From NCBI GenBank assembly GCA_964036045.1, contig OZ038382.1, positions 39,944,090 through 40,008,089 of the forward strand: a DNA stretch of 64,000 nucleotides. Reading direction: 5' to 3'. The stretch comes from Eutreptiella sp. 'Long Island Sound 2002' (lineage: Eukaryota; Euglenozoa; Euglenophyceae; Eutreptiales; Eutreptiaceae). Below the pieces are notes generated by a model. That model saw nothing but the letters and a program-made list of their open reading frames with translations, was not told the origin of the DNA and made no database searches. Shown in pieces: positions 38,384 through 51,013 of this stretch. Made by a program: the position numbers and the translations under genes. Position 1 is the stretch's first letter. Each line of letters opens with the position of its first letter.

Positions 38384-40488
38384 ATGGCTGGCTTGGCTTG
38401 GCATGGTATGGTATGGTATGGCTTGGTGCGAGAGCCAGGTGCTTTCATAATGAAGTGCGGTGATACTTGCCGACACAATATCTCAAAATTGAATTCGGGA
38501 CTTTCTGTCAAGTTATTGCAGCTCCCCCTTCAGGGTTCCGGGAAGGCATTAGGCGACAATTTAGAAGGGGCATGTTCCATATTTTTGCAAAAAAGTTCCA
38601 TTTTGGTACGCCACATTTATTGGATTTTCAGGTTGCTGCGTGGTGGTTGGCTAGGCTGTACGCGTGCTTTCGTAAAGTGGCACCTTTGGCCCTACCCGTT
38701 GAAGTTTTCGCTTTGGTCCACTGCCACCACACACCCACACTGCCATTGCACCCCCCGCCACCCCCGCGCGCGCGCTCGCTCGCCTCGTCTCGTCAAGCCA
38801 AGGCATGGCTGGCTTGGCTTGGCATGGTATGGTATGGTATGGCTTAGTGCGAGAGCCAGGTGCTTTCATAATGAAGTGCGGTGATACTTGCCGACACAAT
38901 ATCTCAAAATTGAATTCGGGACTTTCTGTCAAGTTATTGCAGCTCCCCCTTCAGGGTTCCGGGAAGGCATTAGGCGACAATTTGTAAGGGGCATGTTTCA
39001 TATTTTTGCAAAAAAGTTTCATTTTGGTACGCCACATTTATTGGATTTTCAGGTTGCTGCGTGGTGGTTGGCTAGGCTGTACGCGTGCTTTCGTAAAGTG
39101 GCACCTTTGGCCCTACCCGTTGAAGTTTTCGCTTTGGTCCACTGCCACCACACACCCACACTGCCATTGCACCCCCCGCCACCCCCGCGCGCGCGCTCGC
39201 TCGCCTCGTCTCGTCAAGCCAAGGCATGGCTGGCTTGGCTTGGCATGGTATGGTATGGTATGGCTTGGTGCGAGAGCCAGGTGCTTTCATAATGAAGTGC
39301 GGTGATACTTGCCGACACAATATCTCAAAATTGAATTCGGGACTTTCTGTCAGGTTATTGCAGCTCCCCCTTCAGGGTTCCGGGAAGGCATTAGGCGACA
39401 ATTTAGAAGGGGCATGTGCCATATTTTTGCAAAAAAGTTTCATTTTGGTACGCCACATTTTTTGGATTTTCAGGTTGCTGCGTGGTGGTTGGCTAGGCTG
39501 TACGCGTGCTTTCGTAAAGTGGCACCTTTGGCCCTACCCGTTGAAGTTTTCGCTTTGGTCCACTGCCACCACACACCCACACTGCCATTGCACCCCCCGC
39601 CAACCCCGCGCGCGCGCTCGCCCGCCTCGTCTCGTCAAGCCAAGGCATGGCTGGCTTGGCTTGGCATGGTATGGTATGGTATGGCTTGGTGCGAGAGCCA
39701 GGTGCTTTCATAATGAAGTGCGGTGATACTTGCCGACACAATATCTCAAAATTGAATTCGGGACTTTCTGTCAAGTTATTGCAGCTCCCCCTTCAGGGTT
39801 CCAGGAAGGCATTAGGCGACAATTTAGAAGGGGCATGTACCATATTTTTGCAAAAAAGTTTCATTTTGGTACGCCACATTTATTGGATTTTCAGGTTGCT
39901 GCGTGGTGGTTGGCTAGGCTGTACGCGTGCTTTCGTAAAGTGGCACCTTTGGCCCTACCCGTTGAAGTTTTCGCTTTGGTCCACTGCCACCACACACCCA
40001 CACTGCCATTGCACCCCCCGCCACCCCCCCGCGCGCGCTCGCTCGCCTCGTCTCGTCAAGACAAGGCATGGCTGGCTTGGCTTGGCATGGTATGGTATGG
40101 TATGGCTTGGTGCGAGAGCCAGGTGCTTTCATAATGAAGTGCGGTGATACTTGCCGACACAATATCTCAAAATTGAAATCGGGACCTTTTGTCAAGTTAT
40201 TGCAGCTCCCCCTTCAGGGTTCTGGGAAGGCATTAGACGACAATTTAGAAGGGGCATGTTCCATATTTTTGCAAAAAAGGTTCATTTTGGTACGCCACAT
40301 TTATTGGATTTTCAGGTTGCTGCGTGGTGGTTGGCTAGGCTGTACACGTGCTTTCGTAAAGTGGCACCTTTGGCCCTACCCGTTGAAGTTTTCGCTTTGG
40401 TCCACTGCCACCACACACCCACACTGCCATTGCACCCCCCGCCACCCCCGCGCGCGCGCTCGCTCGCCTCGTCTCGTCAAGCCAAGGC
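38384..40488 (+). repeat. Five-monomer higher-order unit, copy 1
   Basis: The five marked monomers start at 38384, 38805, 39226, 39647 and 40068. The preceding monomer (37963) carries CCACATTTTTTGG like the third member, but the one at the expected preceding position does not match the fifth member, so the duplicated segment begins at or near 38384. Confidence 0.85.
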
Positions 40489-42593
40489 ATGGCTGGCTTG
40501 GCTTGGCATGGTATGGTATGGTATGGCTTGGTGCGAGAGCCAGGTGCTTTCATAATGAAGTGCGGTGATACTTGCCGACACAATATCTCAAAATTGAATT
40601 CGGGACTTTCTGTCAAGTTATTGCAGCTCCCCCTTCAGGGTTCCGGGAAGGCATTAGGCGACAATTTAGAAGGGGCATGTTCCATATTTTTGCAAAAAAG
40701 TTCCATTTTGGTACGCCACATTTATTGGATTTTCAGGTTGCTGCGTGGTGGTTGGCTAGGCTGTACGCGTGCTTTCGTAAAGTGGCACCTTTGGCCCTAC
40801 CCGTTGAAGTTTTCGCTTTGGTCCACTGCCACCACACACCCACACTGCCATTGCACCCCCCGCCACCCCCGCGCGCGCGCTCGCTCGCCTCGTCTCGTCA
40901 AGCCAAGGCATGGCTGGCTTGGCTTGGCATGGTATGGTATGGTATGGCTTAGTGCGAGAGCCAGGTGCTTTCATAATGAAGTGCGGTGATACTTGCCGAC
41001 ACAATATCTCAAAATTGAATTCGGGACTTTCTGTCAAGTTATTGCAGCTCCCCCTTCAGGGTTCCGGGAAGGCATTAGGCGACAATTTGTAAGGGGCATG
41101 TTTCATATTTTTGCAAAAAAGTTTCATTTTGGTACGCCACATTTATTGGATTTTCAGGTTGCTGCGTGGTGGTTGGCTAGGCTGTACGCGTGCTTTCGTA
41201 AAGTGGCACCTTTGGCCCTACCCGTTGAAGTTTTCGCTTTGGTCCACTGCCACCACACACCCACACTGCCATTGCACCCCCCGCCACCCCCGCGCGCGCG
41301 CTCGCTCGCCTCGTCTCGTCAAGCCAAGGCATGGCTGGCTTGGCTTGGCATGGTATGGTATGGTATGGCTTGGTGCGAGAGCCAGGTGCTTTCATAATGA
41401 AGTGCGGTGATACTTGCCGACACAATATCTCAAAATTGAATTCGGGACTTTCTGTCAGGTTATTGCAGCTCCCCCTTCAGGGTTCCGGGAAGGCATTAGG
41501 CGACAATTTAGAAGGGGCATGTGCCATATTTTTGCAAAAAAGTTTCATTTTGGTACGCCACATTTTTTGGATTTTCAGGTTGCTGCGTGGTGGTTGGCTA
41601 GGCTGTACGCGTGCTTTCGTAAAGTGGCACCTTTGGCCCTACCCGTTGAAGTTTTCGCTTTGGTCCACTGCCACCACACACCCACACTGCCATTGCACCC
41701 CCCGCCAACCCCGCGCGCGCGCTCGCCCGCCTCGTCTCGTCAAGCCAAGGCATGGCTGGCTTGGCTTGGCATGGTATGGTATGGTATGGCTTGGTGCGAG
41801 AGCCAGGTGCTTTCATAATGAAGTGCGGTGATACTTGCCGACACAATATCTCAAAATTGAATTCGGGACTTTCTGTCAAGTTATTGCAGCTCCCCCTTCA
41901 GGGTTCCGGGAAGGCATTAGGCGACAATTTAGAAGGGGCATGTACCATATTTTTGCAAAAAAGTTTCATTTTGGTACGCCACATTTATTGGATTTTCAGG
42001 TTGCTGCGTGGTGGTTGGCTAGGCTGTACGCGTGCTTTCGTAAAGTGGCACCTTTGGCCCTACCCGTTGAAGTTTTCGCTTTGGTCCACTGCCACCACAC
42101 ACCCACACTGCCATTGCACCCCCCGCCACCCCCCCGCGCGCGCTCGCTCGCCTCGTCTCGTCAAGACAAGGCATGGCTGGCTTGGCTTGGCATGGTATGG
42201 TATGGTATGGCTTGGTGCGAGAGCCAGGTGCTTTCATAATGAAGTGCGGTGATACTTGCCGACACAATATCTCAAAATTGAAATCGGGACCTTTTGTCAA
42301 GTTATTGCAGCTCCCCCTTCAGGGTTCTGGGAAGGCATTAGACGACAATTTAGAAGGGGCATGTTCCATATTTTTGCAAAAAAGGTTCATTTTGGTACGC
42401 CACATTTATTGGATTTTCAGGTTGCTGCGTGGTGGTTGGCTAGGCTGTACACGTGCTTTCGTAAAGTGGCACCTTTGGCCCTACCCGTTGAAGTTTTCGC
42501 TTTGGTCCACTGCCACCACACACCCACACTGCCATTGCACCCCCCGCCACCCCCGCGCGCGCGCTCGCTCGCCTCGTCTCGTCAAGCCAAGGC
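40489..42593 (+). repeat. Five-monomer higher-order unit, copy 2
   Basis: The five monomers start at 40489, 40910, 41331, 41752 and 42173, each matching its counterpart 2105 bp upstream at every diagnostic site. Only G at 41908 (A at 39803) differs. G is the consensus base, so the substitution arose in copy 1 after duplication. Confidence 0.85.
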
Positions 42594-43435
42594 ATGGCTG
42601 GCTTGGCTTGGCATGGTATGGTATGGTATGGCTTGGTGCGAGAGCCAGGTGCTTTCATAATGAAGTGCGGTGATACTTGCCGACACAATATCTCAAAATT
42701 GAATTCGGGACTTTCTGTCAAGTTATTGCAGCTCCCCCTTCAGGGTTCCGGGAAGGCATTAGGCGACAATTTAGAAGGGGCATGTTCCATATTTTTGCAA
42801 AAAAGTTCCATTTTGGTACGCCACATTTATTGGATTTTCAGGTTGCTGCGTGGTGGTTGGCTAGGCTGTACGCGTGCTTTCGTAAAGTGGCACCTTTGGC
42901 CCTACCCGTTGAAGTTTTCGCTTTGGTCCACTGCCACCACACACCCACACTGCCATTGCACCCCCCGCCACCCCCGCGCGCGCGCTCGCTCGCCTCGTCT
43001 CGTCAAGCCAAGGCATGGCTGGCTTGGCTTGGCATGGTATGGTATGGTATGGCTTAGTGCGAGAGCCAGGTGCTTTCATAATGAAGTGCGGTGATACTTG
43101 CCGACACAATATCTCAAAATTGAATTCGGGACTTTCTGTCAAGTTATTGCAGCTCCCCCTTCAGGGTTCCGGGAAGGCATTAGGCGACAATTTGTAAGGG
43201 GCATGTTTCATATTTTTGCAAAAAAGTTTCATTTTGGTACGCCACATTTATTGGATATTCAGGTTGCTGCGTGGTGGTTGGCTAGGCTGTACGCGTGCTT
43301 TCGTAAAGTGGCACCTTTGGCCCTACCTGTTGAAGTTTTCGCTTTGGTCCACTGCCACCACACACCCACACTGCCATTGCACCCCCCGCCACCCCCGCGC
43401 GCGCGCTCGCTCGCCTCGTCTCGTCAAGCCAAGGC

Positions 43436-46400
43436 ATGGCTGGCTTGGCTTGGCATGGTATGGTATGGTATGGCTTGGTGCGAGAGCCAGGTGCTTTCAT
43501 AATGAAGTGCGGTGATACTTGCCGACACAATATCTCAAAATTGAATGCGGGACTTTCTGTCAAGTTATTGCAGCTCCCCCTTCAGGGTTCCGGGAAGGCA
43601 TTAGGCGACAATTTAGAAGAGGCATGTTCCATATTTTCGCAAAAAAGTTTCATTTTGGTACGCCACATTTATTGGATTTTCAGGGTGCTGCGTGGTGGTT
43701 GGCTAGGCTGTACGCGTGCTTTCGTAAAGTGGCACCTTTGGCCCTACCCGTTGAAGTTTTCGCTTTGGTCCACTGCCACCACACACCCACACTGCCATTG
43801 CACCCCCCGCCACCCCCGCGCGCGCGCTCGCTCGCCTCGTCTCGTCAAGCCAAGGCATGGCTGGCTTGGCTTGGCATGGTATGGTATGGTATGGCTTGGT
43901 GCGAGAGCCAGGTGCTTTCATAATGAAGTGCGGTGATACTTGCCGACACAATATCTCAAAATTGAATTCGGGACTTTCTGTCAAGTTATTGCAGCTCCCC
44001 CTTCAGGGTTCCGGGAAGGCATTAGGCGACAATTTAGAAGGGGCATGTTCCATATTTTTGCAAAAAAATTTCATTTTGGTACGCCACATTTATTGGATTT
44101 TCAGGTTGCTGCGTGGTGGTTGGCTAGGCTGTACGCGTGCTTTCGTAAAGTGGCACCTTTGGCCCTACCCGTTGAAGTTTTCGCTTTGGTCCACTGCCAC
44201 CACACACCCACACTGCCATTGCACCCCCCGCCACCCCCGCGCGCGCGCTCGCTCGCCTCGTCTCGTCAAGCCAAGGCATGGCTGGCTTGGCTTGGCATGG
44301 TATGGTATGGTATGGCTTGGTGCGAGAGCCAGGTGCTTTCATAATGAAGTGCGGTGATACTTGCCGACACAATATCTCAAAATTGAATTCGGGACTTTCT
44401 GTCAAGTTACTGCAGCTCCCCCTTCAGGGTTCCGGGAAGGCATTAGGCGACAATTTGGAAGGGGCATGTTCCATATTTTCGCAAAAAAGTTTCATTTTGG
44501 TACGCCACATTTATTGGATTTTCAGGTTGCTGCGTGGTGGTTGGCTAGGCTGTACGCGTGCTTTCGTAAAGTGGCACCTTTGGCCCTACCCGTTGAAGTT
44601 TTCGCTTTGGTCCACTGCCACCACACACCCACACTGCCATTGCACCCCCCGCCACCCCCGCGAGCGCGCTCGCTCGCCTCGTCTCGTCAAGCCAAGGCAT
44701 GGCTGGCTTGGCTTGGCATGGTATGGTATGGTATGGCTTGGTGCGAGAGCCAGGTGCTTTCATAATGAAGTGCGGTGATACTTGCCGACACAATATCTCA
44801 AAATTGAATTCGGGAATTTCTGTCAAGTTATTGCAGCTCCCCCTTCAGGGTTCCGGGAAGGCATTAGGCGACAATTTAGAAGGGGCATGTTCCATATTTT
44901 TGCAAAAAAGTTTCATTTTGGTACGCCACATTTATTGGATTTTCAGGTTGCTGCGTGGTGGTTGGCTAGGCTGTACGCGTGCTTTCGTAAAGTGGCACCT
45001 TTGGCCCTACCCGTTGAAGTTTTCGCTTTGGTCCACTGCCAACACACACCCACACTGCCATTGCACCCCCCGCCACCCCCGCGCGCGCGCTCGCTCGCCT
45101 CGTCTCGTCAAGCCAAGGCATGGCTGGCTTGGCTTGGCATGGTATGGTATGGTATGGCTTGGTGCGAGAGCCAGGTGCTTTCATAATGAAGTGCGGTGAT
45201 ACTTGCCGACACAATATCTCAAAATTGAATTCGGGACTTTCTGTCAAGTTATTGCAGCTCCCCCTTCAGGGTTCCGGGAAGGCATTAGGTGACAATTTAG
45301 AAGGGGTATGTTCCATATTTTTGCAAAAAAGTTTCATTTTGGTACGCCACATTTATTGGATTTTCAGGTTACTGCGTGGTGGTTGGCTAGGCTGAACGCG
45401 TGCTTTCGTAAAGTGGCACCTTTGGCCCTACCCGTTGAAGTTTTCGCTTTGGTCCAGTGCCACAACACACCCACACTGCCATTGCACCCCCCGCCACCCC
45501 CGCGCGCGCGCTCGCTCGCCTCGTCTCGTCAAGACAAGGCATGGCTGGCTTGGCTTGGCATGGTATGGTATGGTATGGCTTGGTGGGAGAGCCAGGTGCT
45601 TTCATAATGAAGTGCGGTGATACTTGCCGACACAATATCTCAAAATTGAATTCGGGACTTTCTGTCAAGTTATTGCAGCTCCCCCTTCAGGGTTCCGGGA
45701 AGGCATTAGGCGACAATTTAGAAGGGGCATGTTCCATATTTTTGCAAAAAAGTTTCATTTTGGTACGCCACATTTATTGGATTTTCAGGTTGCTGCGTGG
45801 TGGTTGGCTAGGCTGTACGCGTGCTTTCGTAAAGTGGCACCTTTGGCCCTACCCGTTGAAGTTTTCGCTTTGGTCAACTGCCACCACACATCCACACTGC
45901 CATTGAACCCCCCGCCACCCCCGCGCGCGCGCTCGCTCGCCTCGTCTCGTCAAGCCAAGGCATGGCTGGCTTGGCTTGGCATGGTATGGTATGGTATGGC
46001 TTGGGGCGAGAGCCAGGTGCTTTCATAATGAAGTGCGGTGATACCTGCCGCACAATATCTCAAAATTGAATTCGGGACTTTTTGTCAAGTTACTGCAGCT
46101 CCCCCTTCAGGGTTCCGGGAAGGCATTAGACGACAATTTAGAAGGGGCATGTTCCATATTTTTGCAAAAAAGTTTCATTTTGGTACGCCACATTTATTGG
46201 ATTTTCAGGTTGCTGCGTGGTGGTTGGCTAGGCTGTACGCGTGCTTTCGTAAAGTGGCACCTTTGGCCCTACCCGTTGAAGTTTTCGCTTTGGTCCACTG
46301 CCACCACACACCCACACTGCCATTGCACCCCCCGCCACCCCCGCGCGCGCGCTCGCTCGCCTCGTCTCGTCAAGCCAAGGCATGGCTGGCTTGGCTTTGC

Positions 46401-47644
46401 ATGGTATGGTATGGTATGGCTTGGTGCGAGAGCCAGGTGCTCTCATAATGAAGTGCGGTGATACTTGCCGACACAATATCTCAAAATTGAACTCGGGACT
46501 TTCTGTCAAGTTATTGCAGCTCCCCCTTCAGGGTTCCGGGAAGGCATTAGGCGACAATTTAGAAGGGGCATGTTCCATATTTTTGCAAAGAAGTTTCATT
46601 TTGGTACGCCACATTTATTGGATTTTCAGGTTGCTGCGTGGTGGTTGGCTAGGCCGTACGCGTGCTTTCGTAAAGTGGCACCTTTGGCCCTACCCGTTGA
46701 AGTTTTCGCTTTGGTCCACTGCCACCACACACCCACACTGCCATTGCACCCCCCGCCACCCCCGCGCGCGCGCTCGCTCACCTCGTCTCGTCAAGCCAAG
46801 GCATGGCTGGCTTGGCTTGGCATGGTATGGTATGGTATGGCTTGGTGCAAGAGCCAGGTGCTTTCATAATGAAGTGCGGTGATACTTGCCGACACAATAT
46901 CTCAAAATTGAATTCGGGACTTTCTGTCAAGTTATTGCAGCTCCCCCTTCAGGGTTCCGGGAAGGCATTAGGCGACAATTTAGAAGGGGCATGTTCCATA
47001 TTTTTGCAAAAAAGTTTCATTTTGGTACGCCACATTTATTGGGATTTCAGGTTGCTACGTGGTGGTTGGCTAGGCTGTACGCGTGCTTTCGTAAAGTGGC
47101 ACCTTTGGCCCTACCCGTTGAAGTTTTCGCCTTGGTCCACTGCCACCACACACCCACACTGCCATTGCACCCCCCGCCATCCCCGCGCGCGCGCTTGCTC
47201 GCCTCGTCTCGTCAAGCCAAGGCATGGCTGGCTTGGCTTGGCATGGTATGGTATGGTATGGCTTGGTGCGAGAGCCAGGTGCTTTCATAATGAAGTGCGG
47301 TGATACTTGCCGACACAATATCTCAAAATTGAATTCGGTACTTTCTGTCAAGTTATTGCAGCTCCCCCTTCAGGGTTCCGGGAAGGCATTAGGCGACAAT
47401 TTAGAAGGGGCATGTTCCGTATTTTTGCAAAAAAGTTTCATTTTGGTACGCCACATTTATTGGATTTTCAGGTTGCTGCGTGGTGGTTGGCTAGGCTGTA
47501 CGCGTGCTTTCGTAAAGTGGCACCTTTGGCCCTACCCGTTGAAGTTTTCGCTTTGGTCCACTGCCACCACACACCCACACTGCCATTGCACCCCCCGCCA
47601 CCCCCGCGCGCGCGCTCGCTCGCCTCGTCTCGTCAAGCCAAGGC
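43436..47644 (+). repeat. Monomeric stretch between higher-order blocks
   Basis: Ten monomers close to consensus, each with few private changes, for example TTGAATGCGGG near 43541, TTTTCGCAAAA near 43636 and 44477, CGAGCGCGC near 44661 and CACAACACACCC near 45461. One 420-bp copy begins at 45962, where GCCGCACAAT has lost a base of GCCGACACAAT (near 46050). No higher-order order, gene or foreign element was seen. Confidence 0.8.
45962..46381 (+). repeat. 420-bp monomer with 1-bp deletion at GCCGCACAAT
   Basis: The deletion near 46050 is unique in the window. The copy also has GACTTTTTG, GTTACTGCAG (a PstI site, shared with the copy at 44278) and AGACGAC, resembling the 'a' type monomers of the left end. 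It may be an older variant surviving among homogenised copies. Confidence 0.85.
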
Positions 47645-50600
47645 ATGGCTGGCCTGGCTTGGCATGGTATGGTATGGTATGGCTTGGTGCGAGAGCCAGG
47701 TGCTTTCATAATGAAGTGCGGTGATACTTGCCGACACAATATCTCAAAATTGAATATGGGACTTTCTGTCAAGTTATTGCAGCTCCCCCTTCAGGGTTCC
47801 GGGAAGGCATTAGACGACAATTTAGAAGGGGCATGTTCCATATTTTTGCAAAAAAGTTTCATTTTGGTACGCCACATTTATTGGATTTTCAGGTTGCTGC
47901 GTGGTGGTTGGCTAGGCTGTACGCGTGCTTTCGTAAAGTGGCACCTTTGGCCCTACCCGTTGAAGTTTTCGCTTTGGTCCACTGCCACCACACACCCACA
48001 GTGCCATTGCACCCTCCGCCACCCCCGCGCGCGCGCTCGCTCGCCTCGTCTCGTCAAGCCAAGGCATGGCTGGCTTGGCTTGGCATGGTATGGTATGGTA
48101 TGGCTTGGTGCGAGAGCCAGGTGCTTTCATAATGAAGTGCGGTGATACTTGCCGACACAATATCTCAAAATTGAATTCGGGACTTTCTGTCAAGTTATTG
48201 CAGCTCCCCCTTCAGGGTTCCGGGAAGGCATTAGGCGACAATTTAGAAGGGGCATGTTCCATATTTTTGCAAAAAAGTTTCATTTTGGTACGCCACATTT
48301 ATTGGATTTTCAGGTTGCTGCTTGGTGGTTGGCTAGGCTGTACGCGTGCTTTCGTAGAGTGGCACCTTTGGCCCTACCCGTTGAAGTTTTCGCTTTGGTC
48401 CACTGCCACCACACACCCACACTGCCATTGCACCCCCCGCCACCCCCGCGCGCGCGCTCGCTCGCCTCGTCTCGTCAAGCCAAGGCATGGCTGGCTTGGC
48501 TTGGCATGGTATGGTATGGTATGGCTTGGTGCGAGAGCCAGGTGCTTTCATAATGAAGTGCGGTGATACTTGCCGACACAATATCTCAAAATTGAATTCG
48601 GGACTTTCTGTCAAGTTATTGCAGCTCCCCCTTCAGGGTTCTGGGAAGGCATTAGGCGACAATTTAGAAGGGGCATGTTCCATATTTTTGCAAAAAAGTT
48701 TCATTTTGGTACGCCACATTTATTGGATTTTCAGGTTGCTGCCTGATGGTTGGCTAGGCTGTACGCGTGCTTTCGTAAAGTGGCACCTTTGGCCCTACCG
48801 GTTGAAGTTTTCGCTTTGGTCCACTGCCACCACACACCCACACTGCCATTGCACCCCCCGCCACCCCCGCGCGCGCGCTCGCTCGCCTCGTCTCGTCAAG
48901 CCAAGGCATGGCTGGCTTGGCTTGGCATGGTATGGTATGGTATGGCTTGGTGCGAGAGCCAGGTGCTTTCATAATGAAGTGCGGTGATACTTGCCGACAC
49001 AATATCTCAAAATTGAATTCGGGACTTTCTGTCAAGTTATTGCAACTTCCCCATTCAGGGTTCCGGGAAGGCGTTAGGCGACAATTTAGAAGGGGCATGT
49101 TCCATATTTTTGCAAAAAAGTTTCATTTTGGTACGCCACATTTATTGGATTTTCAGGTTGCTGCGTGGTGGTTGGCTAGGCTGTACGCGTGCTTTCGTAA
49201 AGTGGCACCTTTGGCCCTACCCGTTGAAGTTTTCGCTTTGGTCCACTGCCACCACACACCCACACTGCCATTGCACCCCCCGCCACCCCCGCGCGCGCGC
49301 TCGCTCGCCTCGTCTCGTCAAGCCAAGGCATGGCTGGCTTGGCTTGGCATGGTATGGTATGGTATGGCTTGGTGCGAGAGCCAGGTGCTTTCATAATGAA
49401 GTGCGGTGATACTTGCCGACACAATATCTCAAAATTGAATATGGGACTTTCTGTCAAGTTATTGCAGCTCCCCCTTCAGGGTTCCGGGAAGGCATTAGAC
49501 GACAATTTAGAAGGGGCATGTTCCATATTTTTGCAAAAAAGTTTCATTTTGGTACGCCACATTTATTGGATTTTCAGGTTGCTGCGTGGTGGTTGGCTAG
49601 GCTGTACGCGTGCTTTCGTAAAGTGGCACCTTTGGCCCTACCCGTTGAAGTTTTCGCTTTGGTCCACTGCCACCACACACCCACAGTGCCATTGCACCCT
49701 CCGCCACCCCCGCGCGCGCGCTCGCTCGCCTCGTCTCGTCAAGCCAAGGCATGGCTGGCTTGGCTTGGCATGGTATGGTATGGTATGGCTTGGTGCGAGA
49801 GCCAGGTGGTTTCATAATGAAGTGCGGTGATACTTGCCGACACAATATCTCAAAATTGAATTCGGAACTTTCTGTCAAGTTATTGCAGCTCCCCCTTCAG
49901 GGTTCCGGGAAGGCATTAGGCGACAATTTAGAAGGGGCATGTTCCATATTTTTGCAAAAAAGTTTCATTTTGGTACGCCACATTTATTGGATTTTCAGGT
50001 TGCTGCTTGGTGGTTGGCTAGGCTGTACGCGTGCTTTCGTAAAGTGGCACCTTTGGCCCTACCCGTTGAAGTTTTCGCTTTGGTCCACTGCCACCACACA
50101 CCCACACTGCCATTGCACCCCCCGCCACCCCCGCGCGCGCGCTCGCTCGCCTCGTCTCGTCAAGCCAAGGCATGGCTGGCTTGGCTTGGCATGGTATGGT
50201 ATGGTATGGCTTGGTGCGAGAGCCAGGTGCTTTCATAATGAAGTGCGGTGATACTTGCCGACACAATATCTCAAAATTGAATTCGGGACTTTCTGTCAAG
50301 TTATTGCAGCTCCCCCTTCAGGGTTCTGGGAAGGCATTAGGCGACAATTTAGAAGGGGCATGTTCCATATTTTTGCAAAAAAGTTTCATTTTGGTACGCC
50401 ACATTTATTGGATTTTCAGGTTGCTGCCTGATGGTTGGCTAGGCTGTACGCGTGCTTTTGTAAAGTGGCACCTTTGGCCCTACCGGTTGAAGTTTTCGCT
50501 TTGGTCCACTGCCACCACACACCCACACTGCCATTGCACCCCCCGCCACCCCCGCGCGCGCGCTCGCTCGCCTCGTCTCGTCAAGCCAAGGCATGGCTGG

Positions 50601-51013
50601 CTTGGCTTGGCATGGTATGGTATGGTATGGCTTGGTGCGAGAGCCAGGTGCTTTCATAATGAAGTGCGGTGATACTTGCCGACACAATATCTCAAAATTG
50701 AATTCGGGACTTTCTGTCAAGTTATTGCAGCTCCCCCTTCAGGGTTCCGGGAAGGCGTTAGGCGACAATTTAGAAGGGGCATGTTCCATATTTTTGCAAA
50801 AAAGTTTCATTTTGGTACGCCACATTTATTGGATTTTCAGGTTGCTGCGTGGTGGTTGGCTAGGCTGTACGCGTGCTTTCGTAAAGTGGCACCTTTGGCC
50901 CTACCCGTTGAAGTTTTCGCTTTGGTCCACTGCCACCACACACCCACACTGCCATTGCACCCCCCGCCACCCCCGCGCGCGCGCTCGCTCGCCTCGTCTC
51001 GTCAAGACAAGGC
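47645..51013 (+). repeat. Four-monomer duplication (1685 + 1684 bp)
   Basis: Copy 1 is 47645-49329 and copy 2 is 49330-51013. Shared order: TTGAATATGGG with AGACGAC, CACAGTGCC and CACCCTCCG; GCTGCTTGGTGG; GGTTCTGGG with GCTGCCTGATGG and CTACCGGTTG; AAGGCGTTAGG. Differences include TCGTAGAGTGG (copy 1, near 48354), GGTGGTTTCAT and TTCGGAACTT (copy 2, near 49807 and 49863), TGCTTTTGTAAAG (copy 2, near 50453), the 1-bp longer GCAACTTCCCCATTC (copy 1, near 49042) and CAAGACAAGG at the end of copy 2. Confidence 0.88.
48908..49329 (+). repeat. 422-bp monomer with 1-bp gain before CAGGGTTCC
   Basis: GCAACTTCCCCATTCAGGG is one base longer than GCAGCTCCCCCTTCAGGG. The two 418-bp monomers at 24927 and 28705 have a comparable gain at the same spot, also ending CCCCATTCAGGG, so this short region is a second hot spot for indels. 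The monomer's counterpart at 50593 lacks the insertion, showing that it arose or was erased after duplication. Confidence 0.88.

Larger units (their letters stand above)
38384..43435 (+). repeat. Five-monomer (2105-bp) higher-order repeat, 2.4 copies
   Basis: Copy 1 is 38384-40488, copy 2 is 40489-42593 and a partial copy 3 is 42594-43435. Marker order per copy: AAAAGTTCCATT; GGCTTAGTGCG with GACAATTTGTAAGG and ATGTTTCAT; GTCAGGTTATT with ATGTGCCAT, CCACATTTTTTGG and CCAACCCCG; ATGTACCAT with a seven-C tract and CAAGACAAGG; GAAATCGGGACCTTTTG with GGTTCTGGG, AGACGAC and GTACACGTG. Between copies 1 and 2 I can see only one substitution in 2105 bp (A at 39803, G at 41908). The partial third copy differs at GGATATTC (near 43252) and CCTACCTGTTG (near 43322). 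Confidence 0.9.
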
